This document shows positions 14,816 through 23,426 of a stretch of 50,737 nt of DNA, one piece after another; positions within the stretch are counted from its first letter, which is position 1, and each line of letters starts with the position of its first letter. Where the stretch lies: the NCBI GenBank assembly GCA_963575655.1, contig CAUYTY010000088.1, forward strand, positions 1-50,737, read 5' to 3'. The notes under the pieces are model-generated. The model did no database searches and was not told the origin of the DNA. It worked only from the letters and a program-made list of their open reading frames with translations. The position numbers and the translations under genes were made by a program. The DNA comes from Gammaproteobacteria bacterium. Lineage in GTDB: Bacteria > Pseudomonadota > Gammaproteobacteria > CAIRSR01.

Positions 14816-16861
14816 CTAGTGTTGGCGACCGTAGATCTTAATTAGGCTTGGCACATCCAGGATTAAGGCAATGCGACCATCTCCGGTAATTGTGGCCCCT
14901 GCCATACCTTGGGTACCGTGGAGCAGGGCTCCCAATGGTTTGATGACCACTTCCTCTTGCCCGATCAGCTGATCCACTACGAAACCGAAGCGGGTCGTTC
15001 CAACACTGACCACTACCACGAAACCGTTTCCCATGTCGTAATCACTACCATCATGGATGAGCCAACGGCGCAGATAAAATAGCGGGAGGGGTTTGTTGCG
15101 CACCACTACGACCCGTTGACCGTCTACCACGTTAGTACGGGAAAGGTCTAAGTGGAAAATCTCGTTCACATTCGCGAGCGGCAGCGCAAAGATCTGGCGT
15201 CCCAGCACCACCATTAGAGTTGGCATGATGGCTAGCGTCAGAGGCACTTTCATTACGATATTGCTGCCGTAGCCAAGACGCGAACTAATCTCAATGCTGC
15301 CATTGAGCTGATTAAGGCGAGTCTTTACCACATCCATCCCCACCCCACGCCCGGAGACATCGGAGATCTCGGTCTTCGTGGAGAATCCAGGGAGGAAGAT
15401 CAGGTCGAAACACTCGCGAGGGCTCAAGCGCGCCGCCACATCGGGGTCCATGAGTCCCTTCTCGACCACCTTCTGACGGAGTTTTTCCGCATCCATGCCC
15501 GCACCGTCGTCTGCAATAGTGAGGAGGATATGGTCGCCCTCCTGGGCAGCGGACAGGATCACCGTCCCGATCTTGGATTTTCCGGCCTGCTCACGCACCG
15601 CTGGGGCCTCGATACCGTGATCGACCGCATTGCGTACCAGATGCACCAAGGGATCGGCCAAGGCCTCCACCAGATTTTTATCGAGGTCGGTATCCTCACC
15701 TTCCATGATGAGGTTGATCTCCTTGTTTAAGGAGCGTGCCAAGTCTCGAACTACTCGGGGGAAACGACCGAATACCTTCTTGATTGGCTGCATCCGGGTC
15801 TTCATGACCTCGTTTTGCAGGTTGGCTGTGACTAGGTCCAGGTGACTGACTGCCTTGCTCGTCTCGTCATCATTCCGTCCGCCTTGGAGAGTAACCAAGC
15901 GGTTTCGTACCAACACCAACTCGCCCACCATATTCATGATGCTATCGAGTAGGCGGGTATCCACCCGGACGGTGGTCTCGGTCGCAACGCCCTTAGAGCC
16001 TCCATCTGTAGCTGCGGTCTTGGAGACTACCTCCGCCGCTGGTTCCGCAGTAGCAGGAGGAGCCGGGGCTGGTTGTGGGGTAGGACGGGGTGGGGATGCC
16101 GGCGCGTGACGGGCCGCAACAGCCGGGGGGGGAGGCAACGCAGCAGCCGGCGAGACAGGGCCACGACCGTGGAGCTGGTCAAGCAGACCCTCGAACTCAT
16201 CCTCGGTGATGAGGTCATCCCCAACGACTTCTTCAACAACCGACACCTCTGTCTCAATCCGTGGACGCGGCGAGAGTACGAGGGCAGAGTCTGTATCCGA
16301 GCCCTTACTGTGCAGGGCATCTAACAGGGCCTCGAATTCGGCGTCGGTGATATCGTCCTGGGCCTCTTCTTCGGCTGGCGGCGCAGCAACGGCCTGGGCA
16401 CGGGGCGCTACCACCGCTCGAGGGGGTGGAGGAGGTGGCGGAGGTGGCGGCGGAGGTGGTGGCGCCGCTGCTGCGGGCAGTGCCAAAGACTGCAAACGCT
16501 TGATCAGAGCGGGACTCGCCGGTGAAGGCTCTTCCCGGCGCTTGAGTTGGCTGAACATCCCGTTGAGACTGTCCAGCACTTGCAGCACTGCGTCCATCAG
16601 GTCCGCATCTACCTCTCGCTGTCCCTGACGTAGGCAATTAAACACGTCTTCGGCCTGATGACAGGCATCCACCATGGATGTGAGGTTAAGAAAACCGCCA
16701 CCACCCTTGATGGTATGAAAGGCCCGGAAGACCGCGTTCAGCAGTCCCATATCGTGGGGCCGCTGTTCCAGATCGACGAGTTGCTCGCCCAAATGTTCCA
16801 GCAACTCCCCCGCTTCGACCATGAAATCTTGTAGGATTTCGTCGTCCACGGCGATGGTCAT
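14816..16861 (-). CDS. cheA: Chemotaxis histidine kinase CheA (flagellar)
   Basis: A 681-residue CheA. HPt domain 1-115 with phospho-acceptor His49 (FRAFHTIKGG). A long biased linker (124-330) includes 14 consecutive prolines (134-147) and two copies of an acidic motif, DDITDAEFEALLDALH (169-184) and DLITEDEFEGLLDQLH (216-231). A dimerisation domain follows, then HATPase_c with LVRNAVDHGIE and SGRGVGMDVVKTR, and a C-terminal CheW domain (about 545-678). The two motifs sit where Vibrio CheA binds ParP/ParC, so a localisation role is inferred. The start is ATG 16861, with GGAG ten bases upstream; the longer frame to 16942 is unlikely. cheY and cheZ are not upstream, as they would be in Pseudomonas. 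Confidence 0.95.
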   Translation of the reverse strand: MTIAVDDEILQDFMVEAGELLEHLGEQLVDLEQRPHDMGLLNAVFRAFHTIKGGGGFLNLTSMVDACHQAEDVFNCLRQGQREVDADLMDAVLQVLDSLNGMFSQLKRREEPSPASPALIKRLQSLALPAAAAPPPPPPPPPPPPPPRAVVAPRAQAVAAPPAEEEAQDDITDAEFEALLDALHSKGSDTDSALVLSPRPRIETEVSVVEEVVGDDLITEDEFEGLLDQLHGRGPVSPAAALPPPPAVAARHAPASPPRPTPQPAPAPPATAEPAAEVVSKTAATDGGSKGVATETTVRVDTRLLDSIMNMVGELVLVRNRLVTLQGGRNDDETSKAVSHLDLVTANLQNEVMKTRMQPIKKVFGRFPRVVRDLARSLNKEINLIMEGEDTDLDKNLVEALADPLVHLVRNAVDHGIEAPAVREQAGKSKIGTVILSAAQEGDHILLTIADDGAGMDAEKLRQKVVEKGLMDPDVAARLSPRECFDLIFLPGFSTKTEISDVSGRGVGMDVVKTRLNQLNGSIEISSRLGYGSNIVMKVPLTLAIMPTLMVVLGRQIFALPLANVNEIFHLDLSRTNVVDGQRVVVVRNKPLPLFYLRRWLIHDGSDYDMGNGFVVVVSVGTTRFGFVVDQLIGQEEVVIKPLGALLHGTQGMAGATITGDGRIALILDVPSLIKIYGRQH

Positions 16862-17054
16862 ATCAGCAACTCTCCGCACCGGCCCATTGCCGACATTGGC
16901 AGTACAGGCCATTGATACACTGGTAGAAAACCACGTTACCAACCAAATACCTCACCGAGAGCACCAAACCCGTGCTACCACCGGCAGAGGATCGAAGGCG
17001 TTAATATATACTACCTCAAATGCACTGGGATCCAGGTTCCGTACCTAAGTACCA

Positions 17055-17882
17055 ATGACACTACTATATTCTATCTTCCTAACAGCTATAAGCCTTGCGA
17101 TGGCAGGTGTTGTCCACGCCGAGGGGGTGGAAGTAGGCAACCCCTCGTTCATGCGCAACCTCGTGCCAGCAACCTCGTTGGAGCGTCAGGCAGAGACGCA
17201 ATATACCCAACTCAAGCAACAAGCCGCCCAGCAAAATGCGCTGGCGGGTGATGATAACCCACAAACACGACGCCTCAGAGGGATTGCTGCACGCATCATC
17301 CCTCTTACGGAACGCTGGAATCCCAGATCCAAGGAGTGGAAATGGGAGATTAACCTGTTAGGCTCCAAGCAGATTAACGCATTCTGTATGCCTGGGGGCA
17401 AGATTGCGTTCTATACAGGCATCCTCAACACCCTTCACCTCACGGATGACGAGGTTGCCATCGTTATGGGTCACGAGATTGCCCACGCCTTGCGGGAGCA
17501 TGCGCGGGAGCGTCTGGCCAAGAACGAACTGACCAACCTCGGTGCCCGCCTACTTGGGGCGTATGTGGGTGGCGGAAAATATGCCGGCGCTTTCTCCCTG
17601 GGTGGTAATCTCTTGGCCTTGAAGTTCTCGCGTGAGGACGAGAGTGAGGCAGATGTCGTTGGTCTTGACCTAGCAGCCCGGGCTGGCTTTGACCCACATA
17701 GCGGCGTGAGTCTCTGGGAAAAAATGGCGGCAGCCAACCGTGGCGCCCCCCTCCCGTGGCTCTCAACCCACCCCGCCGGAGTCGATCGTATCAAGGAGAT
17801 TGAAAGGCACCTCCCCGAGGTCCTGCCACTCTACGAGCGGGCACGCGTAGATAGAGCGAGTAAGGTAACTTCCGAGAAATAA
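17055..17882 (+). CDS. Periplasmic M48-family zinc metallopeptidase
   Basis: 275 residues with a signal peptide (cleavage probably after VVHA, residue 22). The zinc motif HEIAH lies at 140-144 and the third ligand Glu near 198 in REDESEADVVGLDLAARAGF. The C-terminus has STHPAGVDRIKEIERHLPE, typical of the LoiP/YggG and BepA-like M48 group without the long TPR domain. It probably degrades misfolded envelope proteins. It is divergent from cheA; 193 bases separate them. No strong ribosome site is seen before ATG 17055. Confidence 0.9.
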   Translation: MTLLYSIFLTAISLAMAGVVHAEGVEVGNPSFMRNLVPATSLERQAETQYTQLKQQAAQQNALAGDDNPQTRRLRGIAARIIPLTERWNPRSKEWKWEINLLGSKQINAFCMPGGKIAFYTGILNTLHLTDDEVAIVMGHEIAHALREHARERLAKNELTNLGARLLGAYVGGGKYAGAFSLGGNLLALKFSREDESEADVVGLDLAARAGFDPHSGVSLWEKMAAANRGAPLPWLSTHPAGVDRIKEIERHLPEVLPLYERARVDRASKVTSEK

Positions 17883-17958
17883 CCCACAATATCTCAAGCG
17901 ATTGCAGAGTTGAGTGGTTTATCTGTCGAGAGTTGCCTAACCATCCCGTCAGGTGTCC

Positions 17959-18378
17959 TCAAGAGACCTGAATGATCTGGTAGTCGTGCGTGATCTCAGC
18001 GGTCTTGCCGAGCATTACCGAGGCGGAGCAATATTTTTCTGCCGATAGTTGGATTGCTCGCTCGACGTGGTGTTCTTTCAGGTCGTGCCCGGAGACTAGG
18101 TAACGGACATGAATACGAGTGAAGACTTTGGGGGCTTGGTCGGCGCGTTCAGCCGACAGCTCCACTACACAATCGGTGACCTTCTGGCGGGCTTTTTCGA
18201 GGATTGAGATTACATCTACCGCCGAGCAGCTTCCCATGCCGAGTAATAGCATCTCCATCGGCCGCATCCCCAAGTTGCGTCCGCCCACCTCCGGCGGGCC
18301 ATCAATGACCACTGCGTGCCCACTACCGGACTCCGCCACGAAGGTCCCCTGTTCTACCCATTTCACGCGTGCTTTCAT
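17959..18378 (-). CDS. OsmC-family protein
   Basis: A 139-residue OsmC/Ohr-fold protein of the YhfA-like group. The two conserved cysteines are Cys51 (GMGSCSAVDV) and Cys117 (EKYCSASVML), the peroxidatic pair of organic hydroperoxide reductases. The start ATG 18378 has AGG eight bases upstream and gives the family's normal length; the frame extends to 18444 with unrelated residues. It is convergent with the M48 gene and divergent from glmM. Whether it detoxifies peroxides is not known for this subgroup. Confidence 0.9.
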   Translation of the reverse strand: MKARVKWVEQGTFVAESGSGHAVVIDGPPEVGGRNLGMRPMEMLLLGMGSCSAVDVISILEKARQKVTDCVVELSAERADQAPKVFTRIHVRYLVSGHDLKEHHVERAIQLSAEKYCSASVMLGKTAEITHDYQIIQVS

Positions 18379-18601
18379 TGAGATACCTAATTTTTGACCA
18401 CCCAGGGTTGACTCAACCGTTTCGTAGCCGTTCCCCTTCACCACGGGAGGGAAGGGGCAAAACAGATGGGTCTAGATCGGCTACAGATCCGGGAGGCGCG
18501 ATTGTACAACTGACTATTTTTGACATAAAAGGAAAATCATTAAATAATTTTTATCTATGTGCTTTCTACGTCGTTCACGGTCGCAGATGGGGGGATCTCT
18601 T

Positions 18602-19960
18602 GTGAAGAAGAAGTATTTTGGTACTGATGGTATTCGCGGTAGGGTCGGTCGGTCTCCCATCACCGCCGATTTCGTCCTCAAGCTTGGTTGGGCGGCTGGT
18701 CGGGTGTTGGTGCAAGGTCACGATCGTAATATCCTAATTGGTAAGGACACTCGCATCTCTGGCTATATGTTCGAGTCTGCCTTGCAGGCCGGGCTCTCTG
18801 CCGCCGGGGTTGATATCCGCTTGCTGGGACCGATGCCAACCCCGGCTATCGCCTATCTGACCCGTACCCTCCATGCGCGGGCGGGGATCGTCATCAGTGC
18901 CTCGCATAATCCATATTACGATAATGGGATAAAATTCTTTTCGGCACAGGGAACCAAATTACCCGATGAAACCGAGCTGGCTATCGAAGCCGCATTGGAT
19001 AATCCCATGGAAACCGTCGATTCGGCTGACCTGGGTAAGGCTGAACGCATCCTAGATGCTGGGGGACGCTACATCGAATTTTGTAAGTCCACGATCGCAA
19101 ACAGTATTGAATTCGCCGGACTAAAGCTGGTGGTGGACTGTGCCAATGGCGCTACCTATCGAATTGCCTCCAGCGTCTTTCAGGAGCTAGGTGCCCGGGT
19201 AATTTCTACCGGTATCCAGCCCGATGGCCTTAATATCAACGACAAGTGTGGTTCTAATCACCCCGAACACCTCCAACAGTTAGTACGAGAACATCATGCG
19301 GATGTAGGGGTTGCCCTGGATGGAGACGGTGACCGTGTTGTAATGGTTGATGATAAGGGTGAGCTACTCGATGGTGACGAACTGCTCTACATCATGGCAC
19401 GGCAACGCAGCAACCGCGCTGAACTGCGCGGGACCGTAGTGGGTACCGTGATGAGTAATCTAGGCCTGGAACATGCGCTGGCCGAGATGGGCCTGGCCCT
19501 TAAACGTGCCGCAGTAGGGGATCGCTATGTACTGGAGATGCTGCAACAAGGGGGGTGGATCCTGGGGGGGGAGTCATCTGGTCATATCATCTGTCTGGAT
19601 CGCACCACCACTGGAGATGGCATCATCTCGGCGCTCCAAATTCTCGCGGCTATGGTCCAGTCAGGGCGTTCTCTGCACGAACTTAAACAAGGGATGCACA
19701 AATACCCCCAGCGTATGATCAATGTCCCGTTGTCCCAGCGTATGGACATTACCTCCCTGCCCCAGGTAAGAAGTGCCGTGGCCGAGGCGGAGGCGGTCTT
19801 GGCCGGTACTGGGCGTATCCTATTGCGTTCTTCCGGTACTGAGCCGTTGGTGCGAGTGATGGTGGAGGGTACGGATGCCGCACAGGTGGAAAAAATGGCG
19901 CGCCAACTCGCTGACGTAGTCAGCACAGCCGTGGCCGAGAAGGCCTCATCCGTAGGATGA
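18602..19960 (+). CDS. glmM: Phosphoglucosamine mutase
   Basis: Converts glucosamine-6-phosphate to glucosamine-1-phosphate for UDP-GlcNAc, the precursor of peptidoglycan and LPS. 452 residues: [15 protein letters not shown] at the N-terminus; the phosphoserine loop [15 protein letters not shown] (Ser101); the Mg loop [11 protein letters not shown]; the sugar-binding GGESSGHII; and the phosphate-binding [15 protein letters not shown] 18602 is chosen, since GGGGG lies seven bases before it; the 15 codons upstream do not fit the family. In many relatives folP and ftsH precede glmM; here it stands alone. Confidence 0.97.
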   Translation: MKKKYFGTDGIRGRVGRSPITADFVLKLGWAAGRVLVQGHDRNILIGKDTRISGYMFESALQAGLSAAGVDIRLLGPMPTPAIAYLTRTLHARAGIVISASHNPYYDNGIKFFSAQGTKLPDETELAIEAALDNPMETVDSADLGKAERILDAGGRYIEFCKSTIANSIEFAGLKLVVDCANGATYRIASSVFQELGARVISTGIQPDGLNINDKCGSNHPEHLQQLVREHHADVGVALDGDGDRVVMVDDKGELLDGDELLYIMARQRSNRAELRGTVVGTVMSNLGLEHALAEMGLALKRAAVGDRYVLEMLQQGGWILGGESSGHIICLDRTTTGDGIISALQILAAMVQSGRSLHELKQGMHKYPQRMINVPLSQRMDITSLPQVRSAVAEAEAVLAGTGRILLRSSGTEPLVRVMVEGTDAAQVEKMARQLADVVSTAVAEKASSVG

Positions 19961-20160
19961 GTAGCCATTTAACCTCGTAGCGATGGATCTCACCCCTGTC
20001 TTTTTTCCATGATTCGGAGGAGGAGGGCGTAGAGGGGGAAAATTGAAACGAGAGACCGAATACTTCTACTCCAAGAAAGATATATCGCTTCTATCGGTAT
20101 CCGGGTGAAATGCTGAGTTGCCGATAGGAATTTCCTAGGTGATGAAGAGGGTATATAGGC

Positions 20161-21123
20161 ATGAAGGTCAAAAAGGTGTGCATTTTAGGCGGTACCGGCT
20201 TTGTTGGTCGGCGCTTGGCCCTGTCCCTGTCTCTGGACGGTTACCGTGTACGGGTGCTAAGCCGTCATCCTCAACGCCATCGTGATCTCGAGTCCAGAGA
20301 TGTGGAGGTACTGGAAGCGAATGTCCACGATGAAGCGCAGTTGCGAGACCAGTTTGTGGGGGTCGATGCGGTTATCAACCTGGTTGGCATCCTTAACGAG
20401 CGTGGCGTTGACGGTCGTGGTTTCCGCCGTGTCCATGTGGACCTCCCGCGTACGGTGGTCGCGGCCTGCAAGGCTGCGGGAGTGGGGCGGTTGTTGCACA
20501 TGAGCGCCCTCAAGGCGGGCGATCCCGCCGCTATGAGCCATTACCTCCGTACGAAAGGGGAGGGCGAGGATCTGGTACACGCTGCAGCGGGTGATGATCT
20601 TGCCGTCACCAGTTTTCGACCCTCGGTCATCTTTGGGCAAAACGATGGTTTTCTGAATCGTTTTGCCTCCCTGTTACGTATCGCGCCGATAATGCCGCTT
20701 GCCTGCAGTGAGTCCCGCTTTGCACCAATATACGTAGGGGATGTAGTGGCTGCCTTTTGTGCCGCACTAAAGGACCCAACGAGCCATGGTGGTCGTTATG
20801 ACTTGTGCGGACCCAAGATTTATACCCTTCGTCAAATTGTCGATTACGCGGCCAAGCTACTTCGGTTGCCGCGCCTCGTTATTCCCCTCAGTGCGACTCT
20901 TTCACGATTACAGGCGCAAGTTTTGGAGCAGTTGCCGGGTAAGCTGTTATCGATGGACAATTACTTGTCCCTCCAACTTGATTCCACTTGTACCCTTGAT
21001 CACAAACTACCCTTTGCGATTTCGCCGACGCCGCTAGAGGCTATTGCGCCTTATTATATTGGTAACCGTAGCCAGCGTTCCCGTTATGACCAACTCCGGA
21101 GCCAGGCCGGTCGGGAGAGTTGA
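20161..21123 (+). CDS. Complex I NDUFA9-like / atypical SDR NAD(P)-binding protein
   Basis: A 320-residue extended-type short-chain dehydrogenase relative. The nucleotide-binding glycine motif is ILGGTGFVGRRLA (8-20). Later features are VDAVINLVGIL, the active-site-like MSALKA with SHYLRTKGEGE (the usual YxxxK is YLRTK), and FRPSVIFGQNDGFLNRFA, which is characteristic of the NDUFA9/YfcH-like group. Bacterial members have no proven function; some are tied to quinone or respiratory metabolism. It stands alone between two long spacers; 200 bases separate it from glmM. Confidence 0.88.
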   Translation: MKVKKVCILGGTGFVGRRLALSLSLDGYRVRVLSRHPQRHRDLESRDVEVLEANVHDEAQLRDQFVGVDAVINLVGILNERGVDGRGFRRVHVDLPRTVVAACKAAGVGRLLHMSALKAGDPAAMSHYLRTKGEGEDLVHAAAGDDLAVTSFRPSVIFGQNDGFLNRFASLLRIAPIMPLACSESRFAPIYVGDVVAAFCAALKDPTSHGGRYDLCGPKIYTLRQIVDYAAKLLRLPRLVIPLSATLSRLQAQVLEQLPGKLLSMDNYLSLQLDSTCTLDHKLPFAISPTPLEAIAPYYIGNRSQRSRYDQLRSQAGRES

Positions 21124-21661
21124 GCGTAGGATTGCAACCCGCTGAATGTGGAATCGTAGGTTGGGCTGATGCAAAAGGTCCAACCTATGGTCGGGCGCCA
21201 TTACCTAGGTGATCAAAAACAAGATCATCAGGATACGTTAGTTGTTACAAATATGAGGACGGATTCTTATAGATGTGATTTCTCTAATGCCAATAAAGAA
21301 TTCGGCGTGGCGTATTCAATATTGTAAATGTCAAGAAGACTACTTCCAAATGGGCGCGATGCCTTGAATATGACGGGGGCGGGTGGCGATTTTGTTGTCT
21401 ATTGGTCGTCTGGACCAATGAACCTAATTAGTTACGGTCGTGCTTTTAATAAGTTTCAGCGTAAGCGCCGGTTAACCTATTGTTGGTTGTTGTCAAGGTA
21501 ATAACGCGCGAAAGGTTGTGCTCCTGAGCGTGTAGTGGAGAGTTTGTCTGGCTTTGTCCAAACATGCTACTAGAAAGAAATCAGGTAGACTCTCTGGTTC
21601 GGAATCCAGTAAAGCCCGTTGCGGTAATTCCAAAGACGAGGCCAGATTTTAGGGGATCATT
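21124..21661. other. 538-base spacer with a small palindrome
   Basis: No gene-like frame is seen. An 8-bp inverted repeat, TAGGTTGG (21157-21164) / CCAACCTA (21180-21187), lies 34 bases past the preceding stop. It uses the same GTAGGTTGGG core as the larger hairpin at 36876-36910. The promoter of the parA-like gene should lie in the right half. Confidence 0.5.
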
Positions 21662-22357
21662 GTGTCGAAGAAACCGACCACCGTGCCGGGCAAAAATCAG
21701 AAAAAGGAGACCAAGCAACCTATGATCATTCTGGTAGGAAACCTTAAAGGTGGGACGGGGAAAAGTACCATCGCCTTTAATCTGGCGGTATGGTCAGCCT
21801 ATCAACAACGGCGCACCCTGCTGGTGGATGCCGATCCTCAACATACCACCTCTGATTTTATTACCCTGCGTCGCGAAGAGGGCCACCAGCCCATGATCTA
21901 CAGCCTCGTGGCCGAGGAGCGTCGTTTGGGAGAAGAACTTAGCAATGTCGAAAACATCTTCGAGAATATCGTGGTGGACATTGCAGCGGGGGATCGTGAA
22001 TCCTTCCGTGCCGCGCTCAAAGTAGCTGATCGTCTTGTTATTCCTCTGTTACCTGGTCAGGCCGATGTCTGGGCGTTGCACAACGTGATGGAACTGGTCA
22101 ATGCTGCTCGATTCGAAAAACCTTCCTTGGAGGTTATTGCCGTAATCAATCGAGCCGACACCAATGCCCAGGTACGCGAAACTCAGGAAACCGAAGAGGC
22201 CCTACGACAAATTGGGCTGCCTATCGCAAAGGTACAGATCGGAAATCGCGTTACCTTCCGGCGCAGTCTTACCGAGGGATTGGGTGTGATCGAATGGGAA
22301 CCTCGTTCTCGGGCTGCAAAAGAAATGGAGGCACTGGCCAAAGAGGTGCTGACATGA
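21662..22357 (+). CDS. ParA-family ATPase paired with a transposase-like DNA-binding protein
   Basis: A 231-residue ParA/MinD-type ATPase of the short partition class. A basic N-terminal tail (1-20) precedes the deviant Walker A LKGGTGKST (28-36, with both lysines), TLLVDADPQHTTSDF (Walker A') and IVVDIAAGDRE (Walker B region). It lacks the N-terminal DNA-binding domain of large plasmid ParA proteins. GTG 21662 is supported by GGGG six bases upstream; an ATG at 21722 is possible. Its stop overlaps the next gene's ATG (ATGA at 22354-22357). No ParB or parS sites are seen nearby, so the partner is presumably the overlapping downstream protein. Confidence 0.9.
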   Translation: MSKKPTTVPGKNQKKETKQPMIILVGNLKGGTGKSTIAFNLAVWSAYQQRRTLLVDADPQHTTSDFITLRREEGHQPMIYSLVAEERRLGEELSNVENIFENIVVDIAAGDRESFRAALKVADRLVIPLLPGQADVWALHNVMELVNAARFEKPSLEVIAVINRADTNAQVRETQETEEALRQIGLPIAKVQIGNRVTFRRSLTEGLGVIEWEPRSRAAKEMEALAKEVLT

Positions 22358-22899
22358 ATACGGCGGATCCACAACACTCTCTACTGACCTCCGATCAGAT
22401 CGATAATCTGCGCTCTACCGCAAAGAATATGTATGGCGCCAACCGTCGCTCCTTTCAGGCCGAGATCACCATACAGTATTGTCATGGTAGCGCTCGAAAA
22501 GCCGAGAAGATATTTGGCTGGGGACGCCGTACCATTAAAATCGGATTAGCTGAACGTAAGGCCGGGGTTGTCTGTGTTGGAGCCCAACCCGCCTTTTGTG
22601 GTAGTAAAATCTGGGAAGAACGTTATCCAGAAGCGGCCGGAAAATTGCGTGAATTGATCGAGACCCACTTTCAGCCAGCTTCAGAGCTACGCTCCCCAGC
22701 CACCGTTCCTCGCTTGACTTCTAAAAAGGTCTTAAATAGACTGAGCAAATTAGTACCTGAGGAATATTTGCCCTCACTCAGTACCATGGATAATATTCTT
22801 ATCCGCATGGGTTATCGTATTCGTAAGAGTAAAACGCATCATCCGCAGCAAAAGATCGAGGAAACTGATCGCACCTTTGCCGCTGCCGAGAATGTCTAA
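22354..22899 (+). CDS. ISAzo13-type transposase N-terminal domain as a stand-alone protein
   Basis: 181 residues matching, from memory of the family, only the N-terminal part of ISAzo13-family transposases: a helix-turn-helix (YCHGSARKAEKIFGWGRRTI), then GAQPAFCGSKIWEERYPEAA, then TSKKVLNRLSKLVPEEYLPS and STMDNILIRMGYRIRKSK with HHPQQKIEETDRTFA. The DDE catalytic domain that should follow is absent. Translation stops at TAA 22897-22899 and the sequence beyond shows no transposase similarity in the same frame. The reading frame is clean and overlaps parA by four bases, arguing for a maintained two-gene unit. It could be a domesticated DNA-binding adaptor for the ATPase, or a fortuitous truncation. 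Confidence 0.75.
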   Translation: MNTADPQHSLLTSDQIDNLRSTAKNMYGANRRSFQAEITIQYCHGSARKAEKIFGWGRRTIKIGLAERKAGVVCVGAQPAFCGSKIWEERYPEAAGKLRELIETHFQPASELRSPATVPRLTSKKVLNRLSKLVPEEYLPSLSTMDNILIRMGYRIRKSKTHHPQQKIEETDRTFAAAENV

Positions 22900-23035
22900 T
22901 CACAATGGCTTTCTGTTTCGTTTGCGTGCCAATTTACCGGGCATTATCTGAAACTCAGCTGAATCGTAATCATTCCCCCCCCTTCCACGGTGAGGGGGTA
23001 GTTATAGACCATCCAGCAGCGTAGCGACTATTCCC

Positions 23036-23419
23036 ATGCCTCATCAAGCCATTAGCACTGAGTACGCTCCTCAAGCTATCGGGACTTACTCTCAGGCCAT
23101 CAAGGCCGGTAATACGGTTTATTTGGCCGGTCAGATTCCATTGCATCCTGCTACTATGGGGTTGGTTTCCGGTGATTTCCGTGACCAGACCCGGCGGGTC
23201 TTTGAGAATCTCCAAGCAGTTGCCTTGGCCGCAGGAGGGTCCCTGGTCGATACCGTCAAACTCAATGTCTATCTCACCGACTTGACCAATTTCTCGATAG
23301 TTAACGAAGTAATGGCGGAATATTTTTCTCCTCCGTATCCTGCCCGTGCAGTCGTTGGCGTAGCAACTTTGCCACGGGGTGCAACGGTGGAAATGGACGC
23401 TGTATTGGAATTGGGATAA
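23036..23419 (+). CDS. ridA: RidA family enamine/imine deaminase
   Basis: A 127-residue RidA (YjgF/YER057c) protein that hydrolyses reactive 2-aminoacrylate and related imines, protecting PLP enzymes. Signatures: [31 protein letters not shown], and the substrate-binding Arg104 in [22 protein letters not shown]. The length is exactly that of the family. It is followed after seven bases by the likely lptD start, an unusual partner for lptD; co-transcription is inferred from spacing only. Confidence 0.95.
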   Translation: MPHQAISTEYAPQAIGTYSQAIKAGNTVYLAGQIPLHPATMGLVSGDFRDQTRRVFENLQAVALAAGGSLVDTVKLNVYLTDLTNFSIVNEVMAEYFSPPYPARAVVGVATLPRGATVEMDAVLELG

Positions 23420-23426
23420 CCATACC

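Noticed and set aside
16027-16628. Gly-rich plus-strand and Arg-rich minus-strand frames in the cheA linker
   Set aside because: They are antisense and shifted readings of the poly-proline linker of CheA.
21662-22357. Plasmid or phage origin around the ParA-like gene
   Set aside because: No ParB, replication initiator or iterated parS-like repeats are visible nearby; housekeeping genes surround it on both sides.
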